Of a stretch of DNA of 64,000 nt, positions 18,703 through 30,116 are shown one piece after another. The position numbers and the translations under genes are program-made. The stretch covers positions 144,362 to 208,361 of the forward strand of contig NZ_MUIN01000005.1 in assembly GCF_002080045.1 (NCBI RefSeq), read 5' to 3'. How positions within the stretch are numbered: the first letter of the stretch is position 1; the number at the start of each line of letters is the position of its first letter. Under the pieces are notes generated by a model. The model was not told where the DNA came from. It saw only the letters and a list, made by a program, of their open reading frames with translations, and ran no database searches. The stretch is from Pseudomonas sp. Bc-h (GTDB taxonomy: Bacteria; Pseudomonadota; Gammaproteobacteria; Pseudomonadales; Pseudomonadaceae).

Positions 18703-19764
18703 TCAGCCCGCCCGGCGCAGCAACCAGATACCCGCCAGCGCACAGACTCCCGCAGGCACCAGCACTGCAAACAGAGGCGAGAAGCCGAAAACCAGACTCG
18801 ACGGCCCCAACAGGTCTTGCGCGATACGGAAAGTGAAGCCTACCAGCACGCCGGTGAACACACGTTGCCCCAGCGTCACGGAGCGCAATGGGCCGAAGAT
18901 GAACGAGATCGCCATCAGCACCAGCGCCACCGTTACCAGCGGCTGGAGGATCTTGGTGTAGAACGCCAGCCAGTAGCGACCGTTCGCCAGCCCCTGATCA
19001 GCCAGATAGTTCGCGTAACCATACAAGCCGGTCATCGACAGCGACTCCGGCGGGAGTACCACCGTGCTCAGCAGCTGCGGACTCAGCGCGATGTCCCAGC
19101 GCTCCTCAGGCGCAGTCACCACCTCGGTACGCCCTTCATGGAACAGAGTGGTGCTGACATCCTTGAGCAGCCAGTAATCGGTCTTGAAGTTCGCCTGTTT
19201 GGCGAAGCTGGCGCTGAGCATGTGGCGCTGGTCATCGAAGCGATAACGGGTCACGCCGTACAGCAAACCATCGGGCTGCACGGTGTTGATATGGATGAAT
19301 TCCTCACCCTGACGGTGCCACAAACCGTGCCTCGCGCTCTGCGCATCGCCGGTGCCCTGAGCCAGCGAACGAGCGGCCTGGGCCTGAGCCTCGGTCACTG
19401 GCGCGACGTACTCACCGATGAGCAGACCCGCGACCATCAACACCAGCATTGGCTTCATGACCGCCCAGACAATACGGCCGATGGACACACCAGCTGCACG
19501 CATGATCGTCAGCTCACTGCTGCTGGCCAGCGCACCGAGGCCGATCAGGCAGCCGATCAAAGCAGCCATAGGCAGCATGTCGTAGAGGCGGCGCGGGGCG
19601 GTCATGACGACGAAGCTGCCGGCATCCCAGAAGGTGTAGGTATCGCTGATATCGGCCATCTCATCGATGAACGCGAACAGCGAAGCCAGACCGAGGATGA
19701 TGCCCAGCACGGCGAGAATCGCCATGAACACGCTTTTGCCTATGTAACCATCCAGCTTAACCAT
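18703..19764 (-). CDS. lptG: LPS export ABC transporter permease LptG
   Basis: Inner-membrane half of the LptB2FG exporter that extracts lipopolysaccharide and passes it to LptC/LptA. The 353-residue product has the YjgP/YjgQ fold: a transmembrane block at the N-terminus (FMAILAVLGIILGLASLFAF, then MLPMAALIGCLIGLGALASS), the coupling-helix region SELTIMRAAGVS, a periplasmic jellyroll (about 130-265), and three C-terminal membrane helices. The ATG at 19764 overlaps the last 8 bases of lptF (ATGGTTAA), indicating translational coupling. An upstream in-frame ATG adds six residues but is unlikely. Confidence 0.95.
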   Translation of the reverse strand: MVKLDGYIGKSVFMAILAVLGIILGLASLFAFIDEMADISDTYTFWDAGSFVVMTAPRRLYDMLPMAALIGCLIGLGALASSSELTIMRAAGVSIGRIVWAVMKPMLVLMVAGLLIGEYVAPVTEAQAQAARSLAQGTGDAQSARHGLWHRQGEEFIHINTVQPDGLLYGVTRYRFDDQRHMLSASFAKQANFKTDYWLLKDVSTTLFHEGRTEVVTAPEERWDIALSPQLLSTVVLPPESLSMTGLYGYANYLADQGLANGRYWLAFYTKILQPLVTVALVLMAISFIFGPLRSVTLGQRVFTGVLVGFTFRIAQDLLGPSSLVFGFSPLFAVLVPAGVCALAGIWLLRRAG

Positions 19765-20875
19765 GAGCCACCTCCGACACACTGCGGCGACTCGCCAGTT
19801 TCAAGCGCAAAGGCTCCCAGTACAGCAGGCCTAGCCCAATGGCCAGGAACAGCGCATGCACCCACCACAAGCCAAGGGCGTGCGGAATCTTGCCTTTCTC
19901 CAGCGCGCCGCGAGCGGCGATCAGAATGGTCAGATAAGCCATGTAAAGCAGGATCGCCGGCAGCAGCTTCAAGAAGCGGCCCTGACGTGGATTGACCCGC
20001 GCCAGCGGCACCGCCATCAGCGTCACGATGAACACCAGAATCGGCAACGAGAGACGCCACTGCAGTTCGGCGCTGTTGCGCAGGGAGCTCTCGCCGGTCA
20101 ACAGCTCGCTGGTCGGGATGGCATCGCGGTCGGTGATTTCGTCACTGATATCAGGCTTGGGCAGCAGGGCCCCGTAGGTGTCGTACTTGATCGCACGGTA
20201 ATCGGCCTGCCCCGGATTACCGTCGTAGCGATAGCCGTTGCTGAGGATCAGGTAGCGGCTGCCATCAGGCTTGATCTCTTGCTTGCCCTTCTCGGCCACC
20301 AGCACGGTGATGCCGTGGTCCTTCTTTTCTTCGAGTTTCTTTTCCGAGATGAACACACCGCCAAGGTTGATGCGGTCATCGGTCATGGTCTCGGTGTAGG
20401 TCACCCGACTGCCATCGCGCAGAAGCTGGAAACGACCCGGCACCAGGGTGTCGAACTCGGTCATCGCGTCCTGCTTGTTGATCAGCAGCTGGAACTGGGT
20501 GGCGCCCTGAGGTGCGAGACTGAAACTCAGCCAGGCCACCAGCAGCGACACCAGCGCGGCAGGAGCAAGGGTCATCCACAGCAGACGCTGTTGGCTCATG
20601 CCCGTCGCCGCCAACACGGTCATCTCGCTTTCCAGGTACAGCCGCCCATACGCCAAAAGGATGCCGAGGAACAAACCCAGCGGCAGGATCAGTTGCAGGA
20701 ACCCTGGCAGACGGAAGCCCATGATCAGAAACAGCACGCCTGGGTCGAGCGCGCCCGATGCAGCCTGGGCCAGGTATTTGATGAAACGGCCACTCATGAT
20801 GATTACCAGCAGCACAGCGCTCACAGCGCTCAAGGTAACCAGCACTTCTCGGGACAGGTAACGGAAGACAATCAA
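19757..20875 (-). CDS. lptF: LPS export ABC transporter permease LptF
   Basis: Partner permease of LptG in LPS export. From the TTG at 20875 the product is 372 residues and begins LIVFRYLSREVLVTL, the normal N-terminus of Pseudomonas LptF. GGAG lies 8 bases upstream. The frame stays open 54 codons further, but that extension is polar, unlike any LptF, and would run through the divergent promoter region. Six membrane helices flank a periplasmic domain, and the coupling segment SEMTVLAATGMS is present. First gene of the lptFG operon, divergent from pepA. Confidence 0.95.
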   Translation of the reverse strand: MIVFRYLSREVLVTLSAVSAVLLVIIMSGRFIKYLAQAASGALDPGVLFLIMGFRLPGFLQLILPLGLFLGILLAYGRLYLESEMTVLAATGMSQQRLLWMTLAPAALVSLLVAWLSFSLAPQGATQFQLLINKQDAMTEFDTLVPGRFQLLRDGSRVTYTETMTDDRINLGGVFISEKKLEEKKDHGITVLVAEKGKQEIKPDGSRYLILSNGYRYDGNPGQADYRAIKYDTYGALLPKPDISDEITDRDAIPTSELLTGESSLRNSAELQWRLSLPILVFIVTLMAVPLARVNPRQGRFLKLLPAILLYMAYLTILIAARGALEKGKIPHALGLWWVHALFLAIGLGLLYWEPLRLKLASRRSVSEVAHG

Positions 20876-22685
<1,810 letters not shown>

Positions 22686-22693
22686 TCGCCTCG

Positions 22694-22727
22694 AAACGTG
22701 CTGACCTCATTCAGGGTCAGCACGTTT
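22694..22727 (+). terminator. Strong stem-loop after pepA
   Basis: AAACGTGCTGACC and GGTCAGCACGTTT form a perfect 13-bp stem with an 8-base loop, followed only by TTTGCGTT-type sequence. It could be a terminator or a transcript-stabilising stem between pepA and holC. Confidence 0.65.
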
Positions 22728-22743
22728 GCGTTCTGGAAACCTC

Positions 22744-23172
22744 ATGACCCAAGTCGATTTCTACATCCTGCCCAGCGCCGATCCCCTCGCGCGTCTGGAT
22801 TTCGCCTGCAAACTCACCGACAAGGCCTGGCGCCTCGGGCACCGGGTGTACTTGCATTGCAGCGACGCCGCACAACGCGAAGAGCTGGATGCCCGGCTGT
22901 GGCGCTTCAAGGGTGAAACCTTCGTACCCCATGGTCCAGTCGAAGATGATCCCGACGCTCCCGTCGCATTGGGCATCGGCGACGATCCCGGCCAACATCA
23001 GGATCTGCTGGTCAATCTCGACCTGCGCATCCCCGAATTCTTCAAACGATTCGCCCGCATCGCGGAGATCGTGGTGGAGGAGCCGTCCATCCGGCTGGCA
23101 GCGAGAGAGAGTTTCCGCTTCTACCGCGAACAGGGCTATCCTCTGCAAGATCACCGACTGCAGCGTCTTTGA
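22744..23172 (+). CDS. holC: DNA polymerase III chi subunit
   Basis: Clamp-loader accessory subunit that links the polymerase III holoenzyme (through psi) to single-strand DNA-binding protein. The product has 142 residues, starting MTQVDFYILPS and containing ACKLTDKAWRLGHRVYLHCSD, the usual HolC pattern. A start six codons upstream (22726) is possible, but the ATG at 22744 matches the family N-terminus. It lies between pepA and a small conserved gene preceding valS. No odd features. Confidence 0.93.
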   Translation: MTQVDFYILPSADPLARLDFACKLTDKAWRLGHRVYLHCSDAAQREELDARLWRFKGETFVPHGPVEDDPDAPVALGIGDDPGQHQDLLVNLDLRIPEFFKRFARIAEIVVEEPSIRLAARESFRFYREQGYPLQDHRLQRL

Positions 23173-23179
23173 GCACACG

Positions 23180-23620
23180 ATGGATAACTCAAAAAACCTT
23201 AAAGATTCCGCGCACCTGCTGGACGACCTCGAGTCGATCCGCCAGCTGCTCGACGATGACTCTCTGCAACCCCCGCTTTTGACCGACACGGTCACTGGCG
23301 AAGGTCAGATCCCTCTGTTGTTCGATGTGGTCAATGGCCAGGTCATTGCTGCCGATGAGCAGGATCAGCATGCTGACCACATTCCCACGCTGACGCCTGA
23401 GCCTGTCCGGGCCGCCGAGCCAACGGCTGCATCATCGGCACAGCCTGAAGCCAGCGCGCCCAACCCGGACGACCTGCTGCATCTGGACAGCGAGCTGCGC
23501 GCCGCGGCGCAATTGATCATGCAAGATGTGATCGACGATTTCGCTCCACATATCGAGAACGAGATCAAACGCCGCCTCGAAGCCCGGATGGAACGCCTGC
23601 TGACTCAGTACCAGAACTGA
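23180..23620 (+). CDS. Conserved hypothetical acidic protein between holC and valS
   Basis: Soluble acidic protein of 146 residues with no recognised catalytic motif. It has an Asp/Leu-rich N-terminal half (HLLDDLESIRQLLDDDSL), a low-complexity Ala/Pro/Glu linker around residues 70-95, and a C-terminal amphipathic region (AAQLIMQDVIDDFAPHIENE) ending in a basic helix. The ATG at 23180 lies seven bases after the holC stop, so the two are probably co-transcribed. A homologous gene occupies the same place in P. putida as I remember it. A role linked to the replisome or to HolC is possible from context only. The longer upstream frame overlaps holC and is rejected. Confidence 0.75.
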   Translation: MDNSKNLKDSAHLLDDLESIRQLLDDDSLQPPLLTDTVTGEGQIPLLFDVVNGQVIAADEQDQHADHIPTLTPEPVRAAEPTAASSAQPEASAPNPDDLLHLDSELRAAAQLIMQDVIDDFAPHIENEIKRRLEARMERLLTQYQN

Positions 23621-23637
23621 CTTTGCACTAACACCTG

Positions 23638-23708
23638 CCTGTAGCAGTTCGGCTTGCCGGGGGTAGCGCCCTGAAGATCGCCAACGCTGGCAAGCCGCGC
23701 TGCTACAG
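23638..23708. repeat. REP/BIME pair, family A copy 4
   Basis: CCTGTAGCAGTTCGGCTTGC and the inverted partner CTGGCAAGCCGCGCTGCTACAG, a slightly diverged copy of the family-A element, immediately after the hypothetical gene. Confidence 0.75.
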
Positions 23709-23772
23709 GTCGTCCCGTCCTCGCCAGATGCTTTTGTTGAATCCGAATCCGGCTCCGGATCTGCGCTCATAC

Positions 23773-23812
23773 GCTTGTGGCTCACAGCTTGTAGCTTGCA
23801 GCTGCCGTGAAA
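23773..23812. repeat. Short CTTGTGGCT/AGCTTGCAGCT repeat upstream of valS
   Basis: Alternating CTTGTGGCT, CAGCTTGTAGCTTGCAGCT units resemble the arms of the larger inverted repeat at 53728-53823. Probably a remnant of the same intergenic repeat family. Confidence 0.45.
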
Positions 23813-23864
23813 AGCTATACTTCCCGGCTTTTCCGACTGAAAGCAGATCAGGTTCCCGCCGCGC

Positions 23865-26711
23865 ATGGACAAGACCTACCAGCCGCACGCCATCGAAACT
23901 TCCTGGTACCAGACCTGGGAGTCCGAGAATTATTTCGCTCCGCAAGGCGCGGGCGACTCGTACACCATCATGATTCCGCCGCCGAACGTCACCGGCAGCC
24001 TGCACATGGGCCACGGTTTCAACAATGCGATCATGGACGCCTTGATCCGTTTCCGCCGCATGCAGGGTCGTAACACCCTGTGGCAGCCGGGCACCGACCA
24101 CGCCGGTATCGCCACCCAGATGCTGGTCGAGCGTCAGCTCGAAGCTCAGGGCCAGAACCGCCATGACCTGGGTCGCGAAAAATTCCTCGAAAAAGTCTGG
24201 GAGTGGAAGGATCAGTCCGGTGGCAACATCAGCCGTCAGATCCGCCGCCTGGGCTCGTCCGTTGACTGGAGCCGCGAGCGCTTCACCATGGACGACGGGC
24301 TGTCCGAAGCCGTTAAAGAAGCGTTCGTACGTCTGCATGAAGACGGCCTGATCTACCGCGGCAAGCGTCTGGTCAACTGGGACACCAAGCTGCACACGGC
24401 GATTTCCGATCTGGAAGTGGAAAACCACGACGAGAAAGGCAGCCTGTGGAACCTGCGCTACCCGTTGGCCGACGGCGCCAGGACCGCTGAAGGTCTGGAT
24501 TACCTGGTCGTCGCCACCACGCGTCCGGAAACCATGCTCGGCGACGCCGCTGTTGCGGTGAACCCGAACGACGAGCGTTACAAGGCCCTGATCGGCAAGT
24601 TCGTCGAACTGCCGCTGGTAGGTCGTCGCATTCCGATCATCGCCGACGACTATTGCGACCCTGAATTCGGCACCGGCTGCGTGAAGATCACCCCGGCCCA
24701 CGATTTCAACGACTATGAAGTCGGAAAGCGCCACAACCTGCCGCTGCTGAACATCTTCGACAAAAACGCCAGCGTTCTGGCAGCCGCCCAGGTCTTCAAC
24801 CTCGACGGCACGCTGAACGAAAGCATCGACGGCACCCTGCCCGCGCAATACGCTGGCCTGGACCGTTTCGAAGCACGTAAACAGATCGTGGAAGCCTTCG
24901 ACGCCGCTGGCCTGCTGGTCAGCGTTGACGATCACGCCCTGAAAGTCCCTAAAGGCGACCGCTCCGGTACCATCATCGAGCCGTGGCTGACAGACCAATG
25001 GTATGTGTCCACCAAGCCGCTGGCGGAGCCCGCAATTGCTGCCGTTGAAGACGGTCGCATCGCGTTCGTGCCCAAGCAGTACGAAAACATGTACTTCTCC
25101 TGGATGCGCGACATTCAGGACTGGTGCATCAGTCGTCAGCTCTGGTGGGGCCACCGCATCCCTGCCTGGTACGACGAGTCCGGTAAAGTCTACGTAGGCC
25201 GCGACGAAGCCGAAGTCCGTGCCAAGCACAACCTCGGTCCTGAGGTTGCGCTGCAACAGGACAACGATGTACTCGACACCTGGTTCAGTTCCGGACTGTG
25301 GACGTTCTCCACTCTGGGCTGGCCTGAGCAGACCGATTTCCTGAAAACCTTCCACCCGACCGATGTGCTGGTCACCGGCTTCGACATCATTTTCTTCTGG
25401 GTCGCCCGGATGATCATGCTCACCATGCATCTGGTGAAGAACGAAGACGGCACAGCGCAAGTCCCGTTCAAGACCGTGTACGTACATGGTCTGGTGCGCG
25501 ACGGTCAAGGTCAGAAGATGTCCAAATCCAAGGGCAACGTTCTGGATCCGCTGGACATCATCGACGGCATCGAGCTTGAGGCTCTGGTGCAGAAACGCAC
25601 CTCCGGCATGATGCAGCCCAAGCTTGCGAAGAAGATCGAGAAGCAGACCCGCGACGAATTCGCCGACGGTATCGCCAGCTATGGCACCGACGCCCTGCGC
25701 TTCACCTTCTGCTCGCTGGCGTCCACCGGCCGTGACATCAAGTTCGACATGGGTCGCGTCGAAGGCTATCGCAACTTCTGCAACAAGATCTGGAACGCCG
25801 CGCGCTACGTGCTCGACAAGGGCGAAGACTGCGGCCAGAACGGCGAGGCCTTCGAGCTTTCGCTGCCTGATCGCTGGATCATCTCGCAGCTGCAACGCAC
25901 CGAAGCTGAAGTGACCCGCCAACTGGATCAGTTCCGCTTCGATCTCGCCGCGCAAGTGCTGTACGAGTTCATCTGGAACCAGTATTGCGACTGGTACCTG
26001 GAGCTCTCCAAGCCGGTTCTGTGGGACGAGAACGCTCCAATCGAACGTCAGCGCGGCACCCGCCGCACGCTGGTTCGCGTGCTGGAAGTGGCCCTGCGTC
26101 TGGCTCACCCGTTCATGCCGTTCATCACCGAAGAAATCTGGCAGCGCCTGGCGCCGCTGGCCGGTATCGAAGGCAAGACCATCATGCTGCAACCGTGGCC
26201 GGTGGCGAACGAGGCGCGCATCGATGCCGACGCGGAAGGCGACATCGAATGGCTGAAGGGCGTGATGCTTGGCGTGCGCAATATCCGTGGCGAAATGAAC
26301 ATCGGCCCGGGCAAGCCTCTGCAACTGTTCCTCAAGAACGTCGGCGCTGAAGACCAGCGCCGCCTGACCGAGAACGAGCACCTGCTCAAGAAGCTGGCGA
26401 AGATCGAATCGTTCACCTTGTTGGACGCAGGCGCCGAAGCGCCACTGTCGGCGACCGCGCTGGTTGGCGAGATGGAAGTGCTGGTGCCAATGGCTGGCCT
26501 GATCGACAAGGGCGCAGAGCTGGCCCGTCTGGACAAGGAAATTCAGCGCCTGCAGGGCGAAGTGCAACGTGTGGGCGGCAAGCTGTCCAATGCGGCGTTC
26601 GTCGACAAGGCGCCACCTGAAGTCATCGCCAAGGAACGCGCCAAGCTGACCGAGGCCGAGCAGGCATTGGGCAAGCTGGCCGAGCAGCACGCACGGATTG
26701 CCAGTTTGTAG
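23865..26711 (+). CDS. valS: Valyl-tRNA synthetase
   Basis: Class I aminoacyl-tRNA synthetase charging tRNA-Val, 948 residues, normal bacterial length. The HIGH motif is HMGH (residues 47-50) in [18 protein letters not shown], and KMSKS is at about 551-555. The editing (CP1) domain lies between, with the conserved [10 protein letters not shown] segment. The C-terminus ends in a coiled-coil arm (about 885-945, Glu/Leu-rich) that contacts tRNA. The start ATG has only a distant AGG. The order pepA-holC-x-valS is conserved in pseudomonads. Confidence 0.98.
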   Translation: MDKTYQPHAIETSWYQTWESENYFAPQGAGDSYTIMIPPPNVTGSLHMGHGFNNAIMDALIRFRRMQGRNTLWQPGTDHAGIATQMLVERQLEAQGQNRHDLGREKFLEKVWEWKDQSGGNISRQIRRLGSSVDWSRERFTMDDGLSEAVKEAFVRLHEDGLIYRGKRLVNWDTKLHTAISDLEVENHDEKGSLWNLRYPLADGARTAEGLDYLVVATTRPETMLGDAAVAVNPNDERYKALIGKFVELPLVGRRIPIIADDYCDPEFGTGCVKITPAHDFNDYEVGKRHNLPLLNIFDKNASVLAAAQVFNLDGTLNESIDGTLPAQYAGLDRFEARKQIVEAFDAAGLLVSVDDHALKVPKGDRSGTIIEPWLTDQWYVSTKPLAEPAIAAVEDGRIAFVPKQYENMYFSWMRDIQDWCISRQLWWGHRIPAWYDESGKVYVGRDEAEVRAKHNLGPEVALQQDNDVLDTWFSSGLWTFSTLGWPEQTDFLKTFHPTDVLVTGFDIIFFWVARMIMLTMHLVKNEDGTAQVPFKTVYVHGLVRDGQGQKMSKSKGNVLDPLDIIDGIELEALVQKRTSGMMQPKLAKKIEKQTRDEFADGIASYGTDALRFTFCSLASTGRDIKFDMGRVEGYRNFCNKIWNAARYVLDKGEDCGQNGEAFELSLPDRWIISQLQRTEAEVTRQLDQFRFDLAAQVLYEFIWNQYCDWYLELSKPVLWDENAPIERQRGTRRTLVRVLEVALRLAHPFMPFITEEIWQRLAPLAGIEGKTIMLQPWPVANEARIDADAEGDIEWLKGVMLGVRNIRGEMNIGPGKPLQLFLKNVGAEDQRRLTENEHLLKKLAKIESFTLLDAGAEAPLSATALVGEMEVLVPMAGLIDKGAELARLDKEIQRLQGEVQRVGGKLSNAAFVDKAPPEVIAKERAKLTEAEQALGKLAEQHARIASL

Positions 26712-26789
26712 GAAAACTGCACAGCCCGTTCTTATGCGCGGGCTGCACGCCGTTTATAGCCGGACACGATCTGAAAGCGACGCATAACC

Positions 26790-26879
26790 TGTGGGAGAGA
26801 GCTTGCTCGCGAAAAGGCATTTCAACCGACGATATTTCGTCGTCTGAAATACCCTTCGCGAGCAAGCTCCCTCCCACAG
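26790..26879. repeat. REP pair, family B (well preserved)
   Basis: TGTGGGAGAGAGCTTGCTCG, then CGAGCAAGCTCCCTCCCACA in inverted orientation, about 40 bases apart, the common Pseudomonas GCTTGCTCGCGAA repeat. Lies between valS and rlmF. The copy at 9368 is related but degenerate. Confidence 0.85.
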
Positions 26880-26947
26880 TCGTTTGCGTAAAGATCCCTT
26901 TTTCTGTAGTTCATCCGGGCCTCGTGCCTGACAACCGAATCCAGTCA

Positions 26948-27958
26948 ATGACCAGCTCACCCAAACCACCCCGCAAGAAGCCCAAACCCGCGCCAGCAGC
27001 GAAACCTGCCGAGCCAAAGGCCAAGGCCAGCCTGCATCCGCGCAATCGCCATCAAGGCCATTACGACTTCCCCCGATTGATCAAAGGCTGCCCGGAACTG
27101 GGCAAGTTCGTGATCATCAATCCGTATGGCAAGGAAAGCATCGACTTCGCCAATCCGGCGGCCGTGCGGGTGTTCAACCGCGCGCTGCTCAAGGCGTTCT
27201 ATGGCATTGCCCATTGGGATATTCCGGGGGATTATTTGTGCCCCCCCATCCCCGGCCGCGCTGACTATGTGCATTTTCTGGCCGATCTGCTGGCCGAGCG
27301 CAACGCTGGCGTGATCCCCCGTGGCGCGCCCGTGAAGGCCCTGGACATCGGCACCGGCGCCAACTGCATTTACCCCTTGATAGGCCACAGCGATTACGGC
27401 TGGTACTTCGTTGGCTCGGACATCGACACGACCGCTCTGGCCTCGGCCACCACCATCGTCAAGGCCAACAACCTGGGCAAGGCCATCAGCCTGCGTCAGC
27501 AGCACAACCGCAAGCACATACTTGTGGACCTGTTACAAGCCGACGAGCGCTTTGACATCAGCCTGTGCAATCCGCCCTTCCACGCCTCTGCCGAGGAAGC
27601 CTTGCGCGGCAGCCAACGCAAATGGCGCGCTTTGGGGAAGGCCGATCCCAAGCGCAAGTTGCCGGTGCTGAACTTCGGAGGGCAGGCTGCGGAGTTGTGG
27701 TGCGAAGGCGGTGAAGCGCGTTTCGTGACACAGCTGATCACAGAGAGCGCACGGGTGCCCAAGCAGGTGCTGTGGTTCAGCACGCTGGTCTCCAAGGCCT
27801 CCAATCTACCGCTGATCCAGGCAACGCTGAAGAAGGTCGGCGCGCTGGAGAGCCACGTTGTGGAGATGTCTCAGGGGCAGAAACAGAGCCGCTTCGTCGC
27901 TTGGACCTTTCATGACAAGGCCCAACAGGAGGCCTGGCGGGCAGAACGCTGGACCTGA
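26948..27958 (+). CDS. rlmF: 23S rRNA (adenine-1618-N6)-methyltransferase
   Basis: SAM-dependent enzyme that methylates A1618 of 23S rRNA. The product has 336 residues from the ATG at 26948; a GTG at 26924 would add eight and cannot be excluded. A basic Lys/Pro/Ala-rich tail (about 5-35) precedes the conserved block [12 protein letters not shown] motif I is [16 protein letters not shown], and the catalytic motif for N6-adenine methylation is NPPF in [14 protein letters not shown]. The C-terminal third is typical of RlmF/YbiN. It converges on the HU gene and shares the intervening terminator region. Confidence 0.92.
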   Translation: MTSSPKPPRKKPKPAPAAKPAEPKAKASLHPRNRHQGHYDFPRLIKGCPELGKFVIINPYGKESIDFANPAAVRVFNRALLKAFYGIAHWDIPGDYLCPPIPGRADYVHFLADLLAERNAGVIPRGAPVKALDIGTGANCIYPLIGHSDYGWYFVGSDIDTTALASATTIVKANNLGKAISLRQQHNRKHILVDLLQADERFDISLCNPPFHASAEEALRGSQRKWRALGKADPKRKLPVLNFGGQAAELWCEGGEARFVTQLITESARVPKQVLWFSTLVSKASNLPLIQATLKKVGALESHVVEMSQGQKQSRFVAWTFHDKAQQEAWRAERWT

Positions 27959-28001
27959 CAGACTCAGCCCCCATCTCTGAGCGGCCTCAAACTCAGGGCA
28001 C

Positions 28002-28040
28002 AAAAAAACCGTGTCCGGATCACTCCGTCACACGGTTTCT
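28002..28040 (-). terminator. Terminator of the HU gene (minus strand)
   Basis: Read on the minus strand: AAACCGTGTG, loop, CACGGTTT then a run of T residues. The stem is 8 bp with a loop of about 17 bases. Sits between convergent rlmF and HU, and may serve both. Confidence 0.75.
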
Positions 28041-28063
28041 CTTACAACAAGAGGCGTTTTCGC

Positions 28064-28345
28064 TTACTTGTTGACTGCGTCAGTCAGGCCTTTGGCCACA
28101 ACCAGCTTGATCACTTTCTTGGCCGGGATTTCGATGGCAGCGCCAGTCGATGGGTTACGGCCGGTACGGGCAGGACGCTCGGTCACTTTCAGCTTGCCGA
28201 TGCCTGGCAGAGTGATTTCGCCGCCGTTTTCCAGCTGGTCCGCGACGATTTGGCCCAATTGGTCCAGAGCATTGCGCGCGGTGGTTTTAGGCGCGTCGAT
28301 AGCTTCTGCGATATCGGCGATCAATTGGTCTTTAGTCAGAGCCAT
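28064..28345 (-). CDS. HU-family nucleoid protein
   Basis: Small basic DNA-bending protein of 93 residues that compacts and shapes the chromosome as a dimer. The start MALTKDQLIADIAEAID is a typical HU helix. The arm signature GRNPSTGAAIEIPA, with the intercalating proline, is present. The C-terminus KLVVAKGLTDAVNK is similar to other Pseudomonas HU proteins; there are several paralogs (HupB/HupN/HupP) and I cannot say which this is. The ribosome site is AGGGAAGGA upstream of the ATG. Divergent from ndpA, another nucleoid-associated gene. Confidence 0.95.
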   Translation of the reverse strand: MALTKDQLIADIAEAIDAPKTTARNALDQLGQIVADQLENGGEITLPGIGKLKVTERPARTGRNPSTGAAIEIPAKKVIKLVVAKGLTDAVNK

Positions 28346-28696
28346 GGTGGTGTTCCTTCCCTATCAAATTCATATGGTTTGCAGAGTGTGTACAGACGCG
28401 AAATGTAGATACTCAAATCGGCCTTTGGTTCGGCCGAACGCCCACAAACTGCATGCTTGGCGCGCTTCAGTGCGCAAGACCGGGCAAAACTAGCACAGAG
28501 CCAAGCAAATATCCGCCCCTACCTACCCATTTGGTCAGCTTTATCGCGGTTCAAGGGTAAAAAAGTCATATAAATGAGTTTGCGGCCGTGTTTTCGGCCT
28601 TCCCGGCCCGCTCAGCGCCCTGTCTGCGGTACACTTGCCGCCTTTCGCACGGGCCCTGCGTCCCCGTTCAGTTCCACTTCAGCAGCCGAGAAATCC
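28346..28696. other. Divergent HU/ndpA intergenic region
   Basis: 351 bases with no convincing gene; the open frames across it are upstream extensions of ndpA. It should contain promoters for both nucleoid-protein genes. No clear repeat or operator was recognised. Confidence 0.55.
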
Positions 28697-29698
28697 ATGC
28701 CGATCCGTCATGCCATCGTTCACCTGATCGACAAGAAACCCGACGGTACGCCCGCAGTCCTCCATGCTCGAGATTCCGAACTCGCGGAGTCCCAGGCCAT
28801 CGAGAACATGCTGGCCGACCTCAACGAGAGCTACAACGCCAAACAGGGCAAAGCCTGGGGTCTGTTCCATCCGGAGTCCGGCGCGCACCCGTTCAGCGGC
28901 TGGCTCAAGGAATACCTCGACGATGGCAAGGACTTCACCGCGTTCAGCCGCGTGGCGGTCGAACACCTGCAGAAGCTGATGGAGGAATCCAATCTGTCGG
29001 TGGGCGGTCACGTGTTGTTCGCCCATTACCAACAGGGCATGACCGAGTACCTGGCCATCGCCCTGCTGCACCACAGCGAAGGCGTGGCCGTGAACGAAGA
29101 ACTGGACGTCACTCCGTCCCGGCATCTGGACCTCGGTCAATTGCATCTGGCGGCGCGGATCAACATCTCCGAGTGGCAGAACAACAAGGCCTCCAAACAG
29201 TACATCTCCTTCATCAAAGGCAAGAACGGCAAGAAGGTCTCGGAATACTTCCGCGACTTCATCGGCTGCCAGGAAGGCGTCGACGGCCCCGGTGAAACCC
29301 GTACCCTGCTCAAGGCCTTCAGCGATTTCGTCGAGAGCGAAGACCTGCCGGAAGAGTCGACCCGCGAGAAGACCAAGGCGCTGGTCGATTACGCCAGCAG
29401 CCAGAGCAAGATGGGCGAACCTATCGCGCTGGAAGAGCTGTCCGGCCTTATCGACGAAGACCGCCCCCGCGCCTTCTACGAACATATCCGCAACAAGGAT
29501 TACGGCCTGTCTCCGGAAATTCCGGCCGACAAACGCACCCTCAACCAGTTTCGCCGCTTTACCGGCCGGGCAGAAGGCTTGTCGATCAGTTTCGAAGCGC
29601 ACCTGCTGGGCGACAAGATCGAATACGACGAAGAAAAAGGCACCCTGATCATCAAGGGCCTGCCAACCCAGCTCACCGATCAGTTGAAGAGGCGCTGA
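28697..29698 (+). CDS. ndpA: Nucleoid-associated protein NdpA (YejK family)
   Basis: Cytoplasmic protein of 333 residues associated with the nucleoid; its precise role is unclear. It matches the YejK/NdpA family in length and pattern: [14 protein letters not shown] start, central [19 protein letters not shown], and the Arg-rich segment [21 protein letters not shown] near the C-terminus. The ATG at 28697 gives the family start; a longer frame from 28574 runs through non-family sequence. The downstream glutaredoxin gene begins five bases after the stop, so the two form an operon. Confidence 0.93.
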   Translation: MPIRHAIVHLIDKKPDGTPAVLHARDSELAESQAIENMLADLNESYNAKQGKAWGLFHPESGAHPFSGWLKEYLDDGKDFTAFSRVAVEHLQKLMEESNLSVGGHVLFAHYQQGMTEYLAIALLHHSEGVAVNEELDVTPSRHLDLGQLHLAARINISEWQNNKASKQYISFIKGKNGKKVSEYFRDFIGCQEGVDGPGETRTLLKAFSDFVESEDLPEESTREKTKALVDYASSQSKMGEPIALEELSGLIDEDRPRAFYEHIRNKDYGLSPEIPADKRTLNQFRRFTGRAEGLSISFEAHLLGDKIEYDEEKGTLIIKGLPTQLTDQLKRR

Positions 29699-29703
29699 CC
29701 GCC

Positions 29704-30066
29704 ATGCTCGTGCGCACCCTGAAGAAGTTCGTGCTGATCCTGCTGGTCGTGTTGGTCTACCAGAACTGGGGCAAAATCGAGCACTTCTTCAATCCGGCGC
29801 AGGCTGTTTCATCGCAGGTTCAGTCCCAGGCCAAAGTGACTCTCTACGCCACCGACTGGTGCGGCTACTGCAAACAGGCCCGACGCTTTCTCGATAGCAA
29901 GGGCATTCCCTACACCGAGTACGACATCGAGAAGTCGGCTGAAGGGCGCAAGGCTTACGAAGCGCTGGGTGGCCGCGGGATTCCTCTGATCGACGTGAAC
30001 GGCACATTGATCAGAGGGTTTAGCCCGGAGGAGATTCTGGCGGCTTTGAGTAACAGCAGCACCTGA
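29704..30066 (+). CDS. Membrane-anchored glutaredoxin-like protein
   Basis: A 120-residue protein with an N-terminal membrane anchor (about residues 8-20, FVLILLVVLVY), a short linker, and a glutaredoxin domain (about 43-118). The redox motif is CGYC (Cys53, Cys56) in ATDWCGYCKQARRF. The conserved GIPLIDVNG with the cis-proline follows. The domain should face the periplasm or cytoplasm depending on topology; Lys/Arg before the anchor suggests N-in, domain-out. It probably reduces or senses thiols. Starts five bases after ndpA, so it is co-transcribed. The linkage with ndpA is unexplained. Confidence 0.88.
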   Translation: MLVRTLKKFVLILLVVLVYQNWGKIEHFFNPAQAVSSQVQSQAKVTLYATDWCGYCKQARRFLDSKGIPYTEYDIEKSAEGRKAYEALGGRGIPLIDVNGTLIRGFSPEEILAALSNSST

Positions 30067-30116
30067 TCGAGTCAGACGCTGCTCCCCCGTCCTCAACACT
30101 GAATCGTGCACTCTCG

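Noticed and set aside
22694..22727. Considered as the start of a small RNA gene
   Set aside because: A perfect stem directly after pepA is better explained as a terminator or stabiliser; no promoter follows.
23703..26690. A 995-codon minus-strand open frame opposite valS
   Set aside because: Antisense shadow of valyl-tRNA synthetase; no protein motifs.
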